Translations under genes and position numbers: made by a program
In this document: positions 14,348 through 21,777 of the stretch, one piece after another
Position numbering within the stretch: position 1 is the stretch's first letter
Layout of the letters: each line of letters begins with the position of its first letter
Origin: Parvibaculum sp.
GTDB lineage: Bacteria; Pseudomonadota; Alphaproteobacteria; Parvibaculales; Parvibaculaceae
Reading direction: 5' to 3'
Assembly (NCBI GenBank): GCA_020062605.1
Contig: JAGUWA010000128.1
Span: forward strand, 1 to 22,329
DNA: 22,329 nucleotides
The notes under the pieces: generated by a model
Databases searched by the model: none
What the model was told of the DNA's origin: nothing
The model's input: only the letters and a program-made list of their open reading frames with translations

Positions 14348-15493
14348 ATGACAAGCGAAGCGGTGGCGGCAGCGAAGGCGATGATCGGCGAGCCCGGATC
14401 GAGGGCGCTGATCCCGACACCGGCGCTGGTGCTGGACCTCGATGCCTTCGAGCGCAACGTGGCGCGCATGGCCGAGCACTGCAAGGTAAACGGCCTTTCC
14501 ATCCGGCCCCATGCGAAGACGCATAAGTCCGTTGCAATTGCGAAGGCGCAGGTGGCGGCGGGCGCGCTTGGTGTCTGCTGCGCGAAGCTTGGGGAAGCGG
14601 AAGCAATGGCGGAAGGCGGAATCGGAAGCATCCTCATCACGTCGCCCGTCGTGACAGCGCAGGGCCTGGACCGGCTGATGGCGCTGAATGCAAAAATCCC
14701 GGACCTCATGGTCGTCGCCGACCATCCCGACAATGCGCGTGCGCTCGCGGCAGCCGCATCCGAAGCAAAGCGCACGCTGAAGGTTCTGGTCGACCTCGAC
14801 GTCGGTCTTCATCGCACGGGCATCCGCCCCGGCGACGATGCAACGGATCTTGCCGAACTGCTCGACGCGGCTGAGTTCCTGCAACTGCGCGGCCTTCAGG
14901 CTTATGCCGGGCATCTGATGCACATTCACGATTTCGCCGAGCGGCGCGAGAAGTCGCTTGCCGCGATGAAGATGCTTGGCGACCAACGCGACGCACTGAA
15001 AGCGAAGGGGCTTTGCTGCGACATCGTTTCGGGCGGCGGCACGGGAAGCTACAACATCGATCCCGAAGCGAAGGTGCTGACCGAGTTGCAGGGCGGCTCC
15101 TATATCTTCATGGACAAGCAGTACAATGACGTCGCACTCGGCAACGGCGCGAGCTTTCCCTTCGAGACATCGCTCTTCGTGCAGATGTCGGTCGTCTCGA
15201 ACAACACGAAGAACCTCGCGACGACAGACGCAGGTTTCAAATCCTTCTCGACCGACGCCGAGCCGCCGCAGCTTTTTTCCGGTGCACCGGAAGGGGCGGG
15301 CTATTTCTTTTTCGGCGACGAACAGGGCGGCATCCTGCTGCCCGACGGCGCGCATCTGCCATTAGGCAGTGTACTGACGGCCATGACGCCGCATTGCGAC
15401 CCGACGGTGAACCTCTACGATTTCTACCATGTCGTGAGGGGCGACCGGCTGGTCGATATCTGGCCCATCGAGGCCCGTGGAAGAAGCGCCTGA
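14348..15493 (+). CDS. D-threonine aldolase / D-serine dehydratase-like (DSD1) PLP enzyme
   Basis: A 381-aa fold-III (alanine racemase-like) PLP enzyme of the D-threonine aldolase / DSD1 group, which cleaves or dehydrates D-beta-hydroxy amino acids. It begins with IPTPALVLDLDAFERN (22-37). The PLP-lysine motif RPHAKTHK is at 53-60, YAGHLMHIHD is near 195-204, and the phosphate-binding segment SGGGTGSY is near 229-236. The C-terminal metal site PHCDP (H349, D351) precedes NLYDFYHVVRGDR. The metal pair, Mn2+ in D-threonine aldolases and Zn2+ in D-serine dehydratases, is intact. The substrate cannot be decided from sequence. Start: ATG 14348 after GAGGG. It appears monocistronic, divergent from the small exported protein gene. 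Confidence 0.9.
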   Translation: MTSEAVAAAKAMIGEPGSRALIPTPALVLDLDAFERNVARMAEHCKVNGLSIRPHAKTHKSVAIAKAQVAAGALGVCCAKLGEAEAMAEGGIGSILITSPVVTAQGLDRLMALNAKIPDLMVVADHPDNARALAAAASEAKRTLKVLVDLDVGLHRTGIRPGDDATDLAELLDAAEFLQLRGLQAYAGHLMHIHDFAERREKSLAAMKMLGDQRDALKAKGLCCDIVSGGGTGSYNIDPEAKVLTELQGGSYIFMDKQYNDVALGNGASFPFETSLFVQMSVVSNNTKNLATTDAGFKSFSTDAEPPQLFSGAPEGAGYFFFGDEQGGILLPDGAHLPLGSVLTAMTPHCDPTVNLYDFYHVVRGDRLVDIWPIEARGRSA

Positions 15494-15535
15494 CGGGTGG
15501 GCAGACCGGGGATAAAAGGCCCCGAAAACGGCCGA

Positions 15536-15568
15536 CTGTCATCGAAATGTCATCAAAACGTCACATAA
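15536..15568 (+). promoter_or_regulatory. Tandem Pho-box-like repeats (three 11-bp units)
   Basis: Three consecutive 11-bp units, CTGTCATCGAA, ATGTCATCAAA and ACGTCACATAA, match the 7+4 layout of the PhoB box (CTGTCAT plus an AT-rich 4-mer). OmpR-family regulators such as PhoB, or ChvI with its GTCAC-type repeats, bind such 11-bp direct repeats. The orientation would drive rightward transcription, but no real gene begins to the right: the next gene is convergent. No clear -10 is seen. Confidence 0.5.
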
Positions 15569-15752
15569 GGCGGCGTTCTTGTCGTGCCTCGTACTGAGCG
15601 CTTCCATGAATGTCCGATGGGAGGGCCGCGAGAGGTACGGAAGACGAACACCGGAAATCCACCTGGTACGTCCGTCTGACGTCGCCCGGCCGGTTATCCC
15701 CAAGGCTGAGCCGGGAAAAAGTAATCCCCGGTTCTCGCGGCCTCGATTTTCG

Positions 15753-16925
15753 TCAGCCCCGCCCAAGCTCCCTCTCCAGCCTCTCCCACATCGGGCGGCA
15801 ATCGACGACGCTGCCTTCGCGCATGGCGCGGTCGGCGGCCATGACGGTGAGGCCGGCGACCATCGCGTCGTAAACCTGGACGGGGAAGGGCGCGCCGTCG
15901 AGGAGATGGGCGGCGAGGTGGCGGCCCATCTGCTCGTCGGAACCGTAATGGCCTTCGATACTGGCGGGGAATCCCTCCGTCTGCGGATCGCTCGTGCCGA
16001 GCGCATCGCGGAAGGTGAGGCGGTTGGTCACGAGGTCCGCCTCCATCGCGCCTTCGGTCCCTGCGAAATACCAGCGGCGCTGAAGGATGCCCGCATGGGT
16101 GTTGGCGTGGAAGGACATGCGGACGCCATTCTCGTACTCGATGAGGGCGGTCTGATTGTCCGCGACATCGGCGTCGGAACGGAAGACGCTTTCGCCCGCG
16201 TTCCAGCCCGCGCGCCAGAGCTCGTAAGGTGCTTCGCCGCCGGCATAGTGGCGCTCGGCGAGTGCTTCGTTTTCGGCCGTGAAGATGGAACGGCCGCCGA
16301 AACTCGCGACCCGCGCGGGCAGGGCCCCGGCGAAGAGCCGGTAGAGGTCGAAATCGTGACAGCATTTGTCGAGCAGGAAGGACCCGGCATGAGCCTGATG
16401 GCGCCGCCAGTCGCGCATGAGGAAGGCGCCATGTTCGGGATGAAGATGTTCGTTGCCCTCGAAGCTGACGAGGCGGCCGATGCCGCCGGGCCCGAGGCGG
16501 CGCGTGACGGCGGCGACGAGAGGCGAGGAACGGAGCACGAGGCCGACAAGAACGGAGGTCTGTCCATGTTCGCGCAGGAGCCGGGCCAGCGCCCAGGTTT
16601 CCTCCTCCGTGCGCACGACCGGCTTCTCGCTGAAAACGCGCGCGCCCGCCGCAAGCCCGGCGCTTATATGCGCGAGATGCAGGTGATTGGGCGAGCCGAC
16701 CATGAGGAGATCGGGCTTCTCGGCGGCGAGCATCGTCTCGACATCGGCGTAAGCGGTGCCCACGTCGAGCCCGCGCTTTTCGAGCATGGAGCGGCCGACG
16801 GGCGCTGGATCCGCATGGGCGACGATGCGGATGTTGGGTGCGGCGGCGGCAAGATGACGGATGACGGTCGCGATCCGCCGCCCGAGCCCCGCGACGGCGA
16901 TGGAGAAAGTGCCGCTTGTCTTCAT
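15753..16925 (-). CDS. Gfo/Idh/MocA-family oxidoreductase
   Basis: A 390-aa NAD(P)-dependent sugar or cyclitol dehydrogenase-type protein. The N-terminal Rossmann domain starts FSIAVAGLGRR (7-17). It continues with DPDLLMV-like PDLLMVGSPNHLHLAH (71-86) and the family signature SEKPV (99-103), whose Lys is catalytic in relatives. The C-terminal domain includes FLLDKCCHDFDLYRLF (183-198), which carries the conserved Lys/His/Asp residues, then a NTHAGILQRRWYFAGTEGAME-type beta-sheet segment. The nucleotide-binding GxGxxG is imperfect (GLGRRI, final Gly replaced by Ile). The substrate is unknown. The gene stands alone, divergent from pfk. The ATG at 16925 is preceded by no strong Shine-Dalgarno. 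Confidence 0.9.
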   Translation of the reverse strand: MKTSGTFSIAVAGLGRRIATVIRHLAAAAPNIRIVAHADPAPVGRSMLEKRGLDVGTAYADVETMLAAEKPDLLMVGSPNHLHLAHISAGLAAGARVFSEKPVVRTEEETWALARLLREHGQTSVLVGLVLRSSPLVAAVTRRLGPGGIGRLVSFEGNEHLHPEHGAFLMRDWRRHQAHAGSFLLDKCCHDFDLYRLFAGALPARVASFGGRSIFTAENEALAERHYAGGEAPYELWRAGWNAGESVFRSDADVADNQTALIEYENGVRMSFHANTHAGILQRRWYFAGTEGAMEADLVTNRLTFRDALGTSDPQTEGFPASIEGHYGSDEQMGRHLAAHLLDGAPFPVQVYDAMVAGLTVMAADRAMREGSVVDCRPMWERLERELGRG

Positions 16926-17015
16926 GAGAAATGCTTCTAGCTGTTAGGATGCAGGAGGCTAGCTTGATGCCGGAGGAAATGGGAGGCCCGGAAATACTCT
17001 TTAACCTCCAAATGC

Positions 17016-17106
17016 CGTCATGACCCGCTTCAGGCGGGTCATCCACGTCTTTACGGCATCGCCTTCAAGAAAGACGTGGATGGCCTGGACAAGCCGGGCC
17101 ATGACG
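17016..17106. repeat. Palindromic intergenic repeat in the pfk leader
   Basis: A 91-bp nested dyad. Outer arms are CGTCATGACCCG (17016-17027) and CGGGCCATGACG (17095-17106), with one mismatch. A perfect hairpin ATGACCCGC-TTCAG-GCGGGTCAT spans 17020-17042, a 13-bp stem pairs CATCCACGTCTTT (17040-17052) with AAAGACGTGGATG (17070-17082), and a small ATGGCC/GGCCAT hairpin is at 17080-17102. I recognise the GTCATGACC...CCACGTC...GTGGATGGCC pattern as an alphaproteobacterial dispersed intergenic repeat. It ends 41 bp before the pfk start. Confidence 0.8.
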
Positions 17107-17147
17107 TATTCGTTTAGTTTTGCCCGAAAGAGACTTCGGAGACACAA

Positions 17148-18302
17148 ATGCGTATCGGAATCCTCACCGGCGGTGGCGACGTGCCGGGCCTCAATTCCTG
17201 CATCAAGGCGGTGACGCGGCGCGCCAACGAGCTCGGCTGGGAGGTGATCGGCTTTCGCCGCGGCTGGGCGGGGCCGATGAATTACAATCCCGACGATCCG
17301 GCAGGCAGCGAGCAGCACCTGATGCGGCTCGATGGCGAGGCCGTGCGGACCATCGACCGCATGGGCGGCACGGTGCTGCATACGACGCGGACCGACCCGC
17401 AATGGATGGTGGAGGAGAAGCTGCCGGATTTCCTGAAGGGCAAATTCAAGCTGTCGGACAAGGGCACGGTGGACACGACGCCACACATCCTGCGCGTGTT
17501 CGAGCATCTCGGCATCGACGTGATGGTGACGATCGGCGGCGACGGCACGCTGACCTATGCGGCCCAACTCCACCGCGAAGGCATGAAGGTGGTGTCCATC
17601 CCCAAGACGATGGACAACGATGTCTTCGGCACTGATTACTGCATCGGCTTTTCGACGGCGGTCTCGCGCTCGGTCGAATATATCAACGCGCTGCGCACCT
17701 CGACGGGAAGCCACGAGCGGATTGCCGTGGTGGAACTCTTCGGCCGTCATTCGGGCGAGACGGCGCTGCTGGCGAGCTACCTCGCCGATGCCGACCGCGC
17801 GATCATCGCCGAGGTGCCGTTCGATCCGGCGCGGCTCGCCGAACTCATCGCCGCCGACAGGCTCGAGAACCCGGCGCGCTACGCCATGGTGGTGGTGTCG
17901 GAAGGGGCGAAGGTGGAGGGCGGCGCGGAGATGACCTACGGCCAGGCCGACGAATATGGACGCAAGCGGCTTGGCGGCATCGGCCATCTGCTCGGCGAGG
18001 AGCTGACGAGAATGACCGGGATCGACACGATCACGCAGTCGCTCGCCTATCTGATGCGCGCGGGCGCGCCGGACGCGCTCGACCAGATGGTCGCGAAAGG
18101 CTTCGGCACGCTTGCCGTGCAGGAGATCGCGGAAGGACGCACCGGTTTCATGACGGCGCTGCGTGACGGCAATTACGCGACCGTGCCGGCGGATGTCTGC
18201 GCGAGCGGCCGCAAGCGCGTCGATGTCGACGCGTTTTACGACCGCGAGGCTTACCGCCCGCGCATCGCGCGCGTGCTGGGCACGCCGATGTATTTGTATT
18301 GA
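17148..18302 (+). CDS. 6-phosphofructokinase (PfkA superfamily; ATP or PPi donor unclear)
   Basis: A 384-aa phosphofructokinase phosphorylating fructose 6-phosphate. Motifs: N-terminal GILTGGGDVPGLNS (4-17), phosphoryl-donor loop TIGGDGT (128-134), catalytic PKTMDND (152-158), GFSTAVSRS (167-175), a GRHSGETAL substrate segment near 200-208, and VVVSEGAKVEGG near 246-257. In this superfamily a Gly after GGD favours ATP, whereas Lys in PKTxDND favours pyrophosphate; canonical ATP enzymes have PGTIDND. Here the two markers disagree (G133 with K153), as in the mixed 'long'-type clade. Start: ATG 17148 after CGGAG. A palindromic repeat lies in its leader and a 177-bp repeat element just after its stop. 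It appears monocistronic. Confidence 0.93.
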   Translation: MRIGILTGGGDVPGLNSCIKAVTRRANELGWEVIGFRRGWAGPMNYNPDDPAGSEQHLMRLDGEAVRTIDRMGGTVLHTTRTDPQWMVEEKLPDFLKGKFKLSDKGTVDTTPHILRVFEHLGIDVMVTIGGDGTLTYAAQLHREGMKVVSIPKTMDNDVFGTDYCIGFSTAVSRSVEYINALRTSTGSHERIAVVELFGRHSGETALLASYLADADRAIIAEVPFDPARLAELIAADRLENPARYAMVVVSEGAKVEGGAEMTYGQADEYGRKRLGGIGHLLGEELTRMTGIDTITQSLAYLMRAGAPDALDQMVAKGFGTLAVQEIAEGRTGFMTALRDGNYATVPADVCASGRKRVDVDAFYDREAYRPRIARVLGTPMYLY

Positions 18303-18313
18303 GGTCCTTTGCT

Positions 18314-18490
18314 CCCCACCCTCCCCTCGGGGAGGGTCAAACGGTCGAAGACCGTTTGGGGCGGGGGAGGAGGGGACGTGCTTCCAGGCGACAGAGTCAC
18401 GCAGGTAGTTGCCGCGCCTCGCCCCCGCCCCGAAAAATTCTGCGCGTGCCGCTTGAATTTTGTCGACCCGCCCCGAGGGGCGGGTGGGTG
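18314..18490. repeat. Structured intergenic repeat element, copy 1
   Basis: This 177-bp element has hairpin ends and a G/C-rich core. Left hairpin: ACCCTCCCC (18318-18326) with GGGGAGGGT (18329-18337). Hairpin II: CAAACGGTC-GAA-GACCGTTTG (18338-18358). Long-range stem: GGGGCGGGGG (18358-18367) with CCCCCGCCCC (18422-18431). Then comes a GAAAAATTC...GAATTTT segment and a right hairpin ACCCGCCCC-GA-GGGGCGGGT (18466-18485). A second copy in the same orientation lies at 20168-20343. No transposase is present. It sits between the convergent pfk and GNAT gene ends. Confidence 0.88.
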
Positions 18491-18510
18491 GAGAGGTAAG
18501 TGCGCTTCCC

Positions 18511-18960
18511 CTACCGCTTCAATTGCATGGTCTGGCGGCCTTGCTCGTCGTCGCTGCCGATGACCTTGAAGCCGAAGCGGTGGTAGAGCGAGTGCGCATC
18601 GTTGGTGGAAAGCATGATGCGCGTGACGGAGGCGAGCGCGGGATCGTTCACCATCGTCTCCACGAGCCACTTGCCGAGTGCGTTGCCGCGATGGATCGGC
18701 AGGATATAGACGTCGCTCATCCAGGCGAAGCGCGTGACATCCGTCACCATGCGGCCGAAGCCGGCCTGTTCGCCATCCGACGAATAGAGCCCGTAGGCAC
18801 GGGAATTCAGGATGCTCGTCCAGAGCGCCTCGGGCGACACGTCGCGTGCCCAGTAAGTAGCGCCGAGCATCTTGAGAATGGAGTCCCGGTCCAGACGGGA
18901 CTTGTCGGTGGTGATCTCAAAGCCGTGGCGGCTCCAGGAGGAGATTTCGGTATCACTCAT
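18511..18960 (-). CDS. GNAT-family N-acetyltransferase
   Basis: A 149-aa single-domain GNAT protein, transferring an acetyl group from acetyl-CoA to an unknown amine. The family pattern is clear: FGRMVTDVTRFAWMSDVYILP (68-88) forms the central strands, RGNALGKWLVE (91-101) is the acetyl-CoA pyrophosphate loop, and LSTNDAHSLYHRFGFKVIG (117-135) is the final motif. The RGNALG loop departs slightly from the usual RGxGxG/A but keeps its spacing. It lies 54 bp downstream of the phosphotransferase gene on the same strand and could share its transcript. Both genes are enclosed by two copies of the structured repeat. Confidence 0.92.
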   Translation of the reverse strand: MSDTEISSWSRHGFEITTDKSRLDRDSILKMLGATYWARDVSPEALWTSILNSRAYGLYSSDGEQAGFGRMVTDVTRFAWMSDVYILPIHRGNALGKWLVETMVNDPALASVTRIMLSTNDAHSLYHRFGFKVIGSDDEQGRQTMQLKR

Positions 18961-19014
18961 ACGCTCACTCGTTAACTTTCTTCTTGTTGTTTATTGTCCC
19001 CCGGGGCCTCTTTA

Positions 19015-20106
19015 CTATTTGGCCCCCGCGCGTTGGGCATAGACCCAGGCTTCCTCCGCAAGCGGACGGACATTCGCCGCCATCTGCTTAGCATGTTCAC
19101 TGGATGCCGTGCCGTCTCTCACCCGCCCCGCGATTCCCTGCAGGATACCGGCAAGACGGAAGAAATTATACGAAAAATAAAAATCGAGGTTTTCGATGCC
19201 GGAACGGTTCGTCCGCTCGCAATACATGGCGATATATTCCTCGAGCGTCGGGATGCCGAGCGACTTGAGGTCCGCCGTCTTGATCGAGCCGGTGCCGCCG
19301 CCCGTGCCCTGACCGGGCATCACCCATTGCATGAGGCTGTAGGTAAAGTCGCCGAGCGGATGTCCGAGCGTCGACAGCTCCCAGTCGAGCACGGCGATGA
19401 CTTTCGGATCGGTGGGATGGAGCACCGTGTTGTCGAGGCGGTAGTCGCCATGGACGATCGAGGTGGAGTCGTCCTGCGGCACGTTTTCCGGCAGCCATTC
19501 CATGAGACGGTTCATCTCCGGAATGGTTTCCGTTTCGGAAGCGAGATACTGCTTCGACCAGCGCGAAATCTGGCGCGCGAAATAATTGCCGGGTTTGCCG
19601 AAATCGCCGAGGCCGATCTTCTCGTAATCGACCGTGTGGAGCCGGGCCATCGTCTCGTTGAGCGATGCGTATATTTTCCAGCGCGTCTCCTTGTCCTGGG
19701 CGGGCATCAGCGGTTCCCAGAGCACGCGGCCTTCCACCATGTCCATGATGTAGAACATGGTGCCGATGACGCTATCGTCCTCACACAGACAATAAGTGCG
19801 CGGCACGGGAAAGCCGGTGGTGCCGAGCGCGGTGATGACCTTGTATTCGCGGTCGACCGCATGGGCGGAGGGAAGGAGCTTCCCCGGCGGCTTGCGGCGG
19901 AGCACATATTTCCGCTTCGGCGTGACGAGCTGGTAGGTGGGGTTCGACTGTCCGCCCTTGAACTGGCGGACGGTGAGCGGACCTTCGAAGCCTTCGACAT
20001 GAGCGGCCATGTAGTCTTCGAGGCGCTTCTCGTCGAACTTGTGGCTGTCGGCCACGTCCTTCGTGCCGGAGAACTGCTCCTGGCGGCTTGCTTCCGTTTC
20101 GCTCAT
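19015..20106 (-). CDS. Phosphotransferase family (APH / ACAD10-like kinase) protein
   Basis: A 363-aa protein with the aminoglycoside-phosphotransferase kinase fold. It shows an N-lobe GGQSNPTY nucleotide loop (51-58) followed by KYVLRRKP (66-73), the Brenner catalytic motif HGDYRLDN (219-226) and the metal-binding VLDWELSTLGHPLGDF (239-254). The PPGKLLPSAHAVDREY segment is typical of the ACAD10/11-like subgroup, which in bacteria is often encoded beside acyl-CoA dehydrogenases and is thought to phosphorylate hydroxyacyl substrates. It is not an antibiotic-resistance gene by context. The start at 20106 gives a natural N-terminus. A copy of the 177-bp repeat lies between it and purD upstream. 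Confidence 0.92.
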   Translation of the reverse strand: MSETEASRQEQFSGTKDVADSHKFDEKRLEDYMAAHVEGFEGPLTVRQFKGGQSNPTYQLVTPKRKYVLRRKPPGKLLPSAHAVDREYKVITALGTTGFPVPRTYCLCEDDSVIGTMFYIMDMVEGRVLWEPLMPAQDKETRWKIYASLNETMARLHTVDYEKIGLGDFGKPGNYFARQISRWSKQYLASETETIPEMNRLMEWLPENVPQDDSTSIVHGDYRLDNTVLHPTDPKVIAVLDWELSTLGHPLGDFTYSLMQWVMPGQGTGGGTGSIKTADLKSLGIPTLEEYIAMYCERTNRSGIENLDFYFSYNFFRLAGILQGIAGRVRDGTASSEHAKQMAANVRPLAEEAWVYAQRAGAK

Positions 20107-20167
20107 CTTTGTTTCACTCCCCGTATTGTTTATTCCGTGTACGTATTTTGAATGTCAGTTTCTTCTT

Positions 20168-20343
20168 CCCACCCTCCCCCTGCGGGAGGGTCAAACCGCT
20201 GCAAGCGGTTTGGGGAGGGGTAGGGAAGGTGCTGAAATTTCAGTCGATAGCGAGTCCTGTTCCGTTGGCGAGGTCCCCCTCCCCGAAAAATTCTTCGCGT
20301 ACCGCTCGAATTTTGTCGACCCTCCCACAGGGGGAGGGTGGTG
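20168..20343. repeat. Structured intergenic repeat element, copy 2
   Basis: Same element and orientation as 18314-18490. Left hairpin: ACCCTCCC (20171-20178) with GGGAGGGT (20184-20191). Hairpin II: CAAACCGCT-GCA-AGCGGTTTG (20192-20212). Long-range stem: GGGGAGGGG (20212-20220) with CCCCTCCCC (20276-20284). Right hairpin: ACCCTCCC (20319-20326) with GGGAGGGT (20332-20339). A 41-bp segment from 20282 matches copy 1 at 38 positions by eye, whereas the middle differs in sequence but keeps its length. It lies between purD and the phosphotransferase gene. Confidence 0.88.
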
Positions 20344-20376
20344 AGAAGGGTGATGTCTTCCGTTTACATCATTCCC

Positions 20377-21660
20377 TCACGCGCTCTGCTTTTCGCGCTC
20401 GATGGCGCGGTAGCCGATGTCGCGGCGGCAGAAGCCTTCCGGCCAGTCGATCTTCGCGATGGCCTCATAGGCGCGGGCCTGCGCCTCGGCGGTCGTGGCG
20501 CCGGTGGCGGTGACGTTCAGCACGCGCCCGCCCGTCGCGTAGATGTGTCCGCCCTCGGCCTTCGTGCCCGCATGGAAAATCTGGACGTGATCGAGTGCGG
20601 CCGCGCCGGCGAGGCCCTTGATCTCGGTGTTCTTGCGATACTCGCCCGGATAACCGGCGGCGGCCATGACGACGGTGAGCGCGACCTCGTCCGTCCAGCT
20701 TATATCTGCCTTGTCGAGCGTGCCGTCATGGCAGGCGCGCAGGATCGGCAGAATGTCGGAAGCAAGGCGCATCATCAGCACCTGGGTCTCGGGATCGCCG
20801 AAGCGCGCATTGTATTCGATGAGCTGCGGACCTGTTTTCGTGATCATCAGGCCCGCATAAAGGACGCCCTTGTAGGGCGTGCCCTTGTCGCGCATGGCGC
20901 GCACCGTCGGCTCGATGATTTCCTTCAGCACACGTGTCGTGAGTTCGGGCGTGACGACGGGGGCGGGCGAATAGGCGCCCATGCCGCCCGTGTTCGGACC
21001 TTCGTCATTGTCGAAGACGCGCTTGTGATCCTGCGCGGCGACGAGGGCGCGCACATGCGTGCCGTCGCACAGCGCGAAGAAGCTCGCCTCCTCTCCTTCC
21101 AGGAATTCCTCGATCACGACTTCGGCGCCTGCATAGCCGAAGCGGCCGCCGAGAATGCTGTCGATGGCGGTCTCGGCCTCGGCGAGCGTCATCGCGATGA
21201 TGACGCCCTTGCCGGCGGCAAGCCCGTCCGCCTTGACGACGATGGGAACGCCCCTGGCGGCGATGAAGGCCTTGGCGGCGGCGGCGTCCGAGAAGCGGCC
21301 ATAGGCGGCGGTCGGGATGCCGTATTCGGCGCAGAGGTCTTTGGTGAAGCCCTTGGAGCCTTCGAGCTGCGCGGCCTTTGCGGTCGGTCCGAAGCTTGCG
21401 ATGCCTTCCGCGTCCAGCCGGTCGACAAGACCCTTCACCAGCGGATCTTCGGGACCGACCACGACGAAGCCGATCTCCTTTTCGCGGACGAAGCGGACGA
21501 TCGCGTCGAAATCATGCGCGGAGAGGGGAACGCAGTCCGCGACTTCGGCTATGCCGCCATTGCCGGGCGCGCAATAAAGCGCGTCGCAGTGCGGGCTTTT
21601 ACGAATCGCCCAGCACAGGGCATGTTCCCGGCCGCCGGAGCCGATGACGAGGATATTCAT
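20377..21660 (-). CDS. purD: Phosphoribosylamine-glycine ligase (GARS)
   Basis: This ATP-grasp enzyme joins glycine to phosphoribosylamine in step two of purine synthesis. The 427-aa protein begins MNILVIGSGGREHALCW, with the family VIGSGGREHAL signature. It contains VVGPEDPLVKGLVD, the ATP-grasp lid segment PIVVKADGLAAGKGVI, the PurD signature DHKRVFDNDEGPNTGGMGAYSP, and the metal-binding IEYNARFGDPETQ. The frame is open far upstream to 22266, but that part is antisense to xseA and unconserved, so I start at 21660. It is divergent from xseA. glyA, under ZTP control elsewhere in the window, provides the glycine and one-carbon units used in the same pathway. Confidence 0.97.
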   Translation of the reverse strand: MNILVIGSGGREHALCWAIRKSPHCDALYCAPGNGGIAEVADCVPLSAHDFDAIVRFVREKEIGFVVVGPEDPLVKGLVDRLDAEGIASFGPTAKAAQLEGSKGFTKDLCAEYGIPTAAYGRFSDAAAAKAFIAARGVPIVVKADGLAAGKGVIIAMTLAEAETAIDSILGGRFGYAGAEVVIEEFLEGEEASFFALCDGTHVRALVAAQDHKRVFDNDEGPNTGGMGAYSPAPVVTPELTTRVLKEIIEPTVRAMRDKGTPYKGVLYAGLMITKTGPQLIEYNARFGDPETQVLMMRLASDILPILRACHDGTLDKADISWTDEVALTVVMAAAGYPGEYRKNTEIKGLAGAAALDHVQIFHAGTKAEGGHIYATGGRVLNVTATGATTAEAQARAYEAIAKIDWPEGFCRRDIGYRAIEREKQSA

Positions 21661-21777
21661 TCGGGTTGCCGTTTCTTTCCCATCGAAGGGTTGGGGCGCG
21701 AAGGGGTCCCTTGTAACATGGGGTCCCGCTCCGGCAAACCGGCGCGCAGCCCCGTCCGAGACCCGAGAAAGACCCTT

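Noticed and set aside
13898..15355. 485-aa minus-strand open frame
   Set aside because: Antisense of the DSD1-family gene and overlapping the small exported protein and TetR genes; Arg/His/Cys-rich without any motif.
15694..15702. TTATCCCCA as a DnaA box
   Set aside because: A single near-match with no cluster of further boxes or origin-linked genes.
15679..15720. CCCGGC...GCCGGG hairpin after the Gfo/Idh gene as a terminator
   Set aside because: On the minus strand no T-run follows the stem, and the loop is long.
15579..16940. 453-aa plus-strand open frame to the right of the Pho-box-like repeats
   Set aside because: It is antisense to the Gfo/Idh gene, compositionally biased, has no Shine-Dalgarno and no recognisable domain. 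I considered it as the Pho-box target and dropped it.
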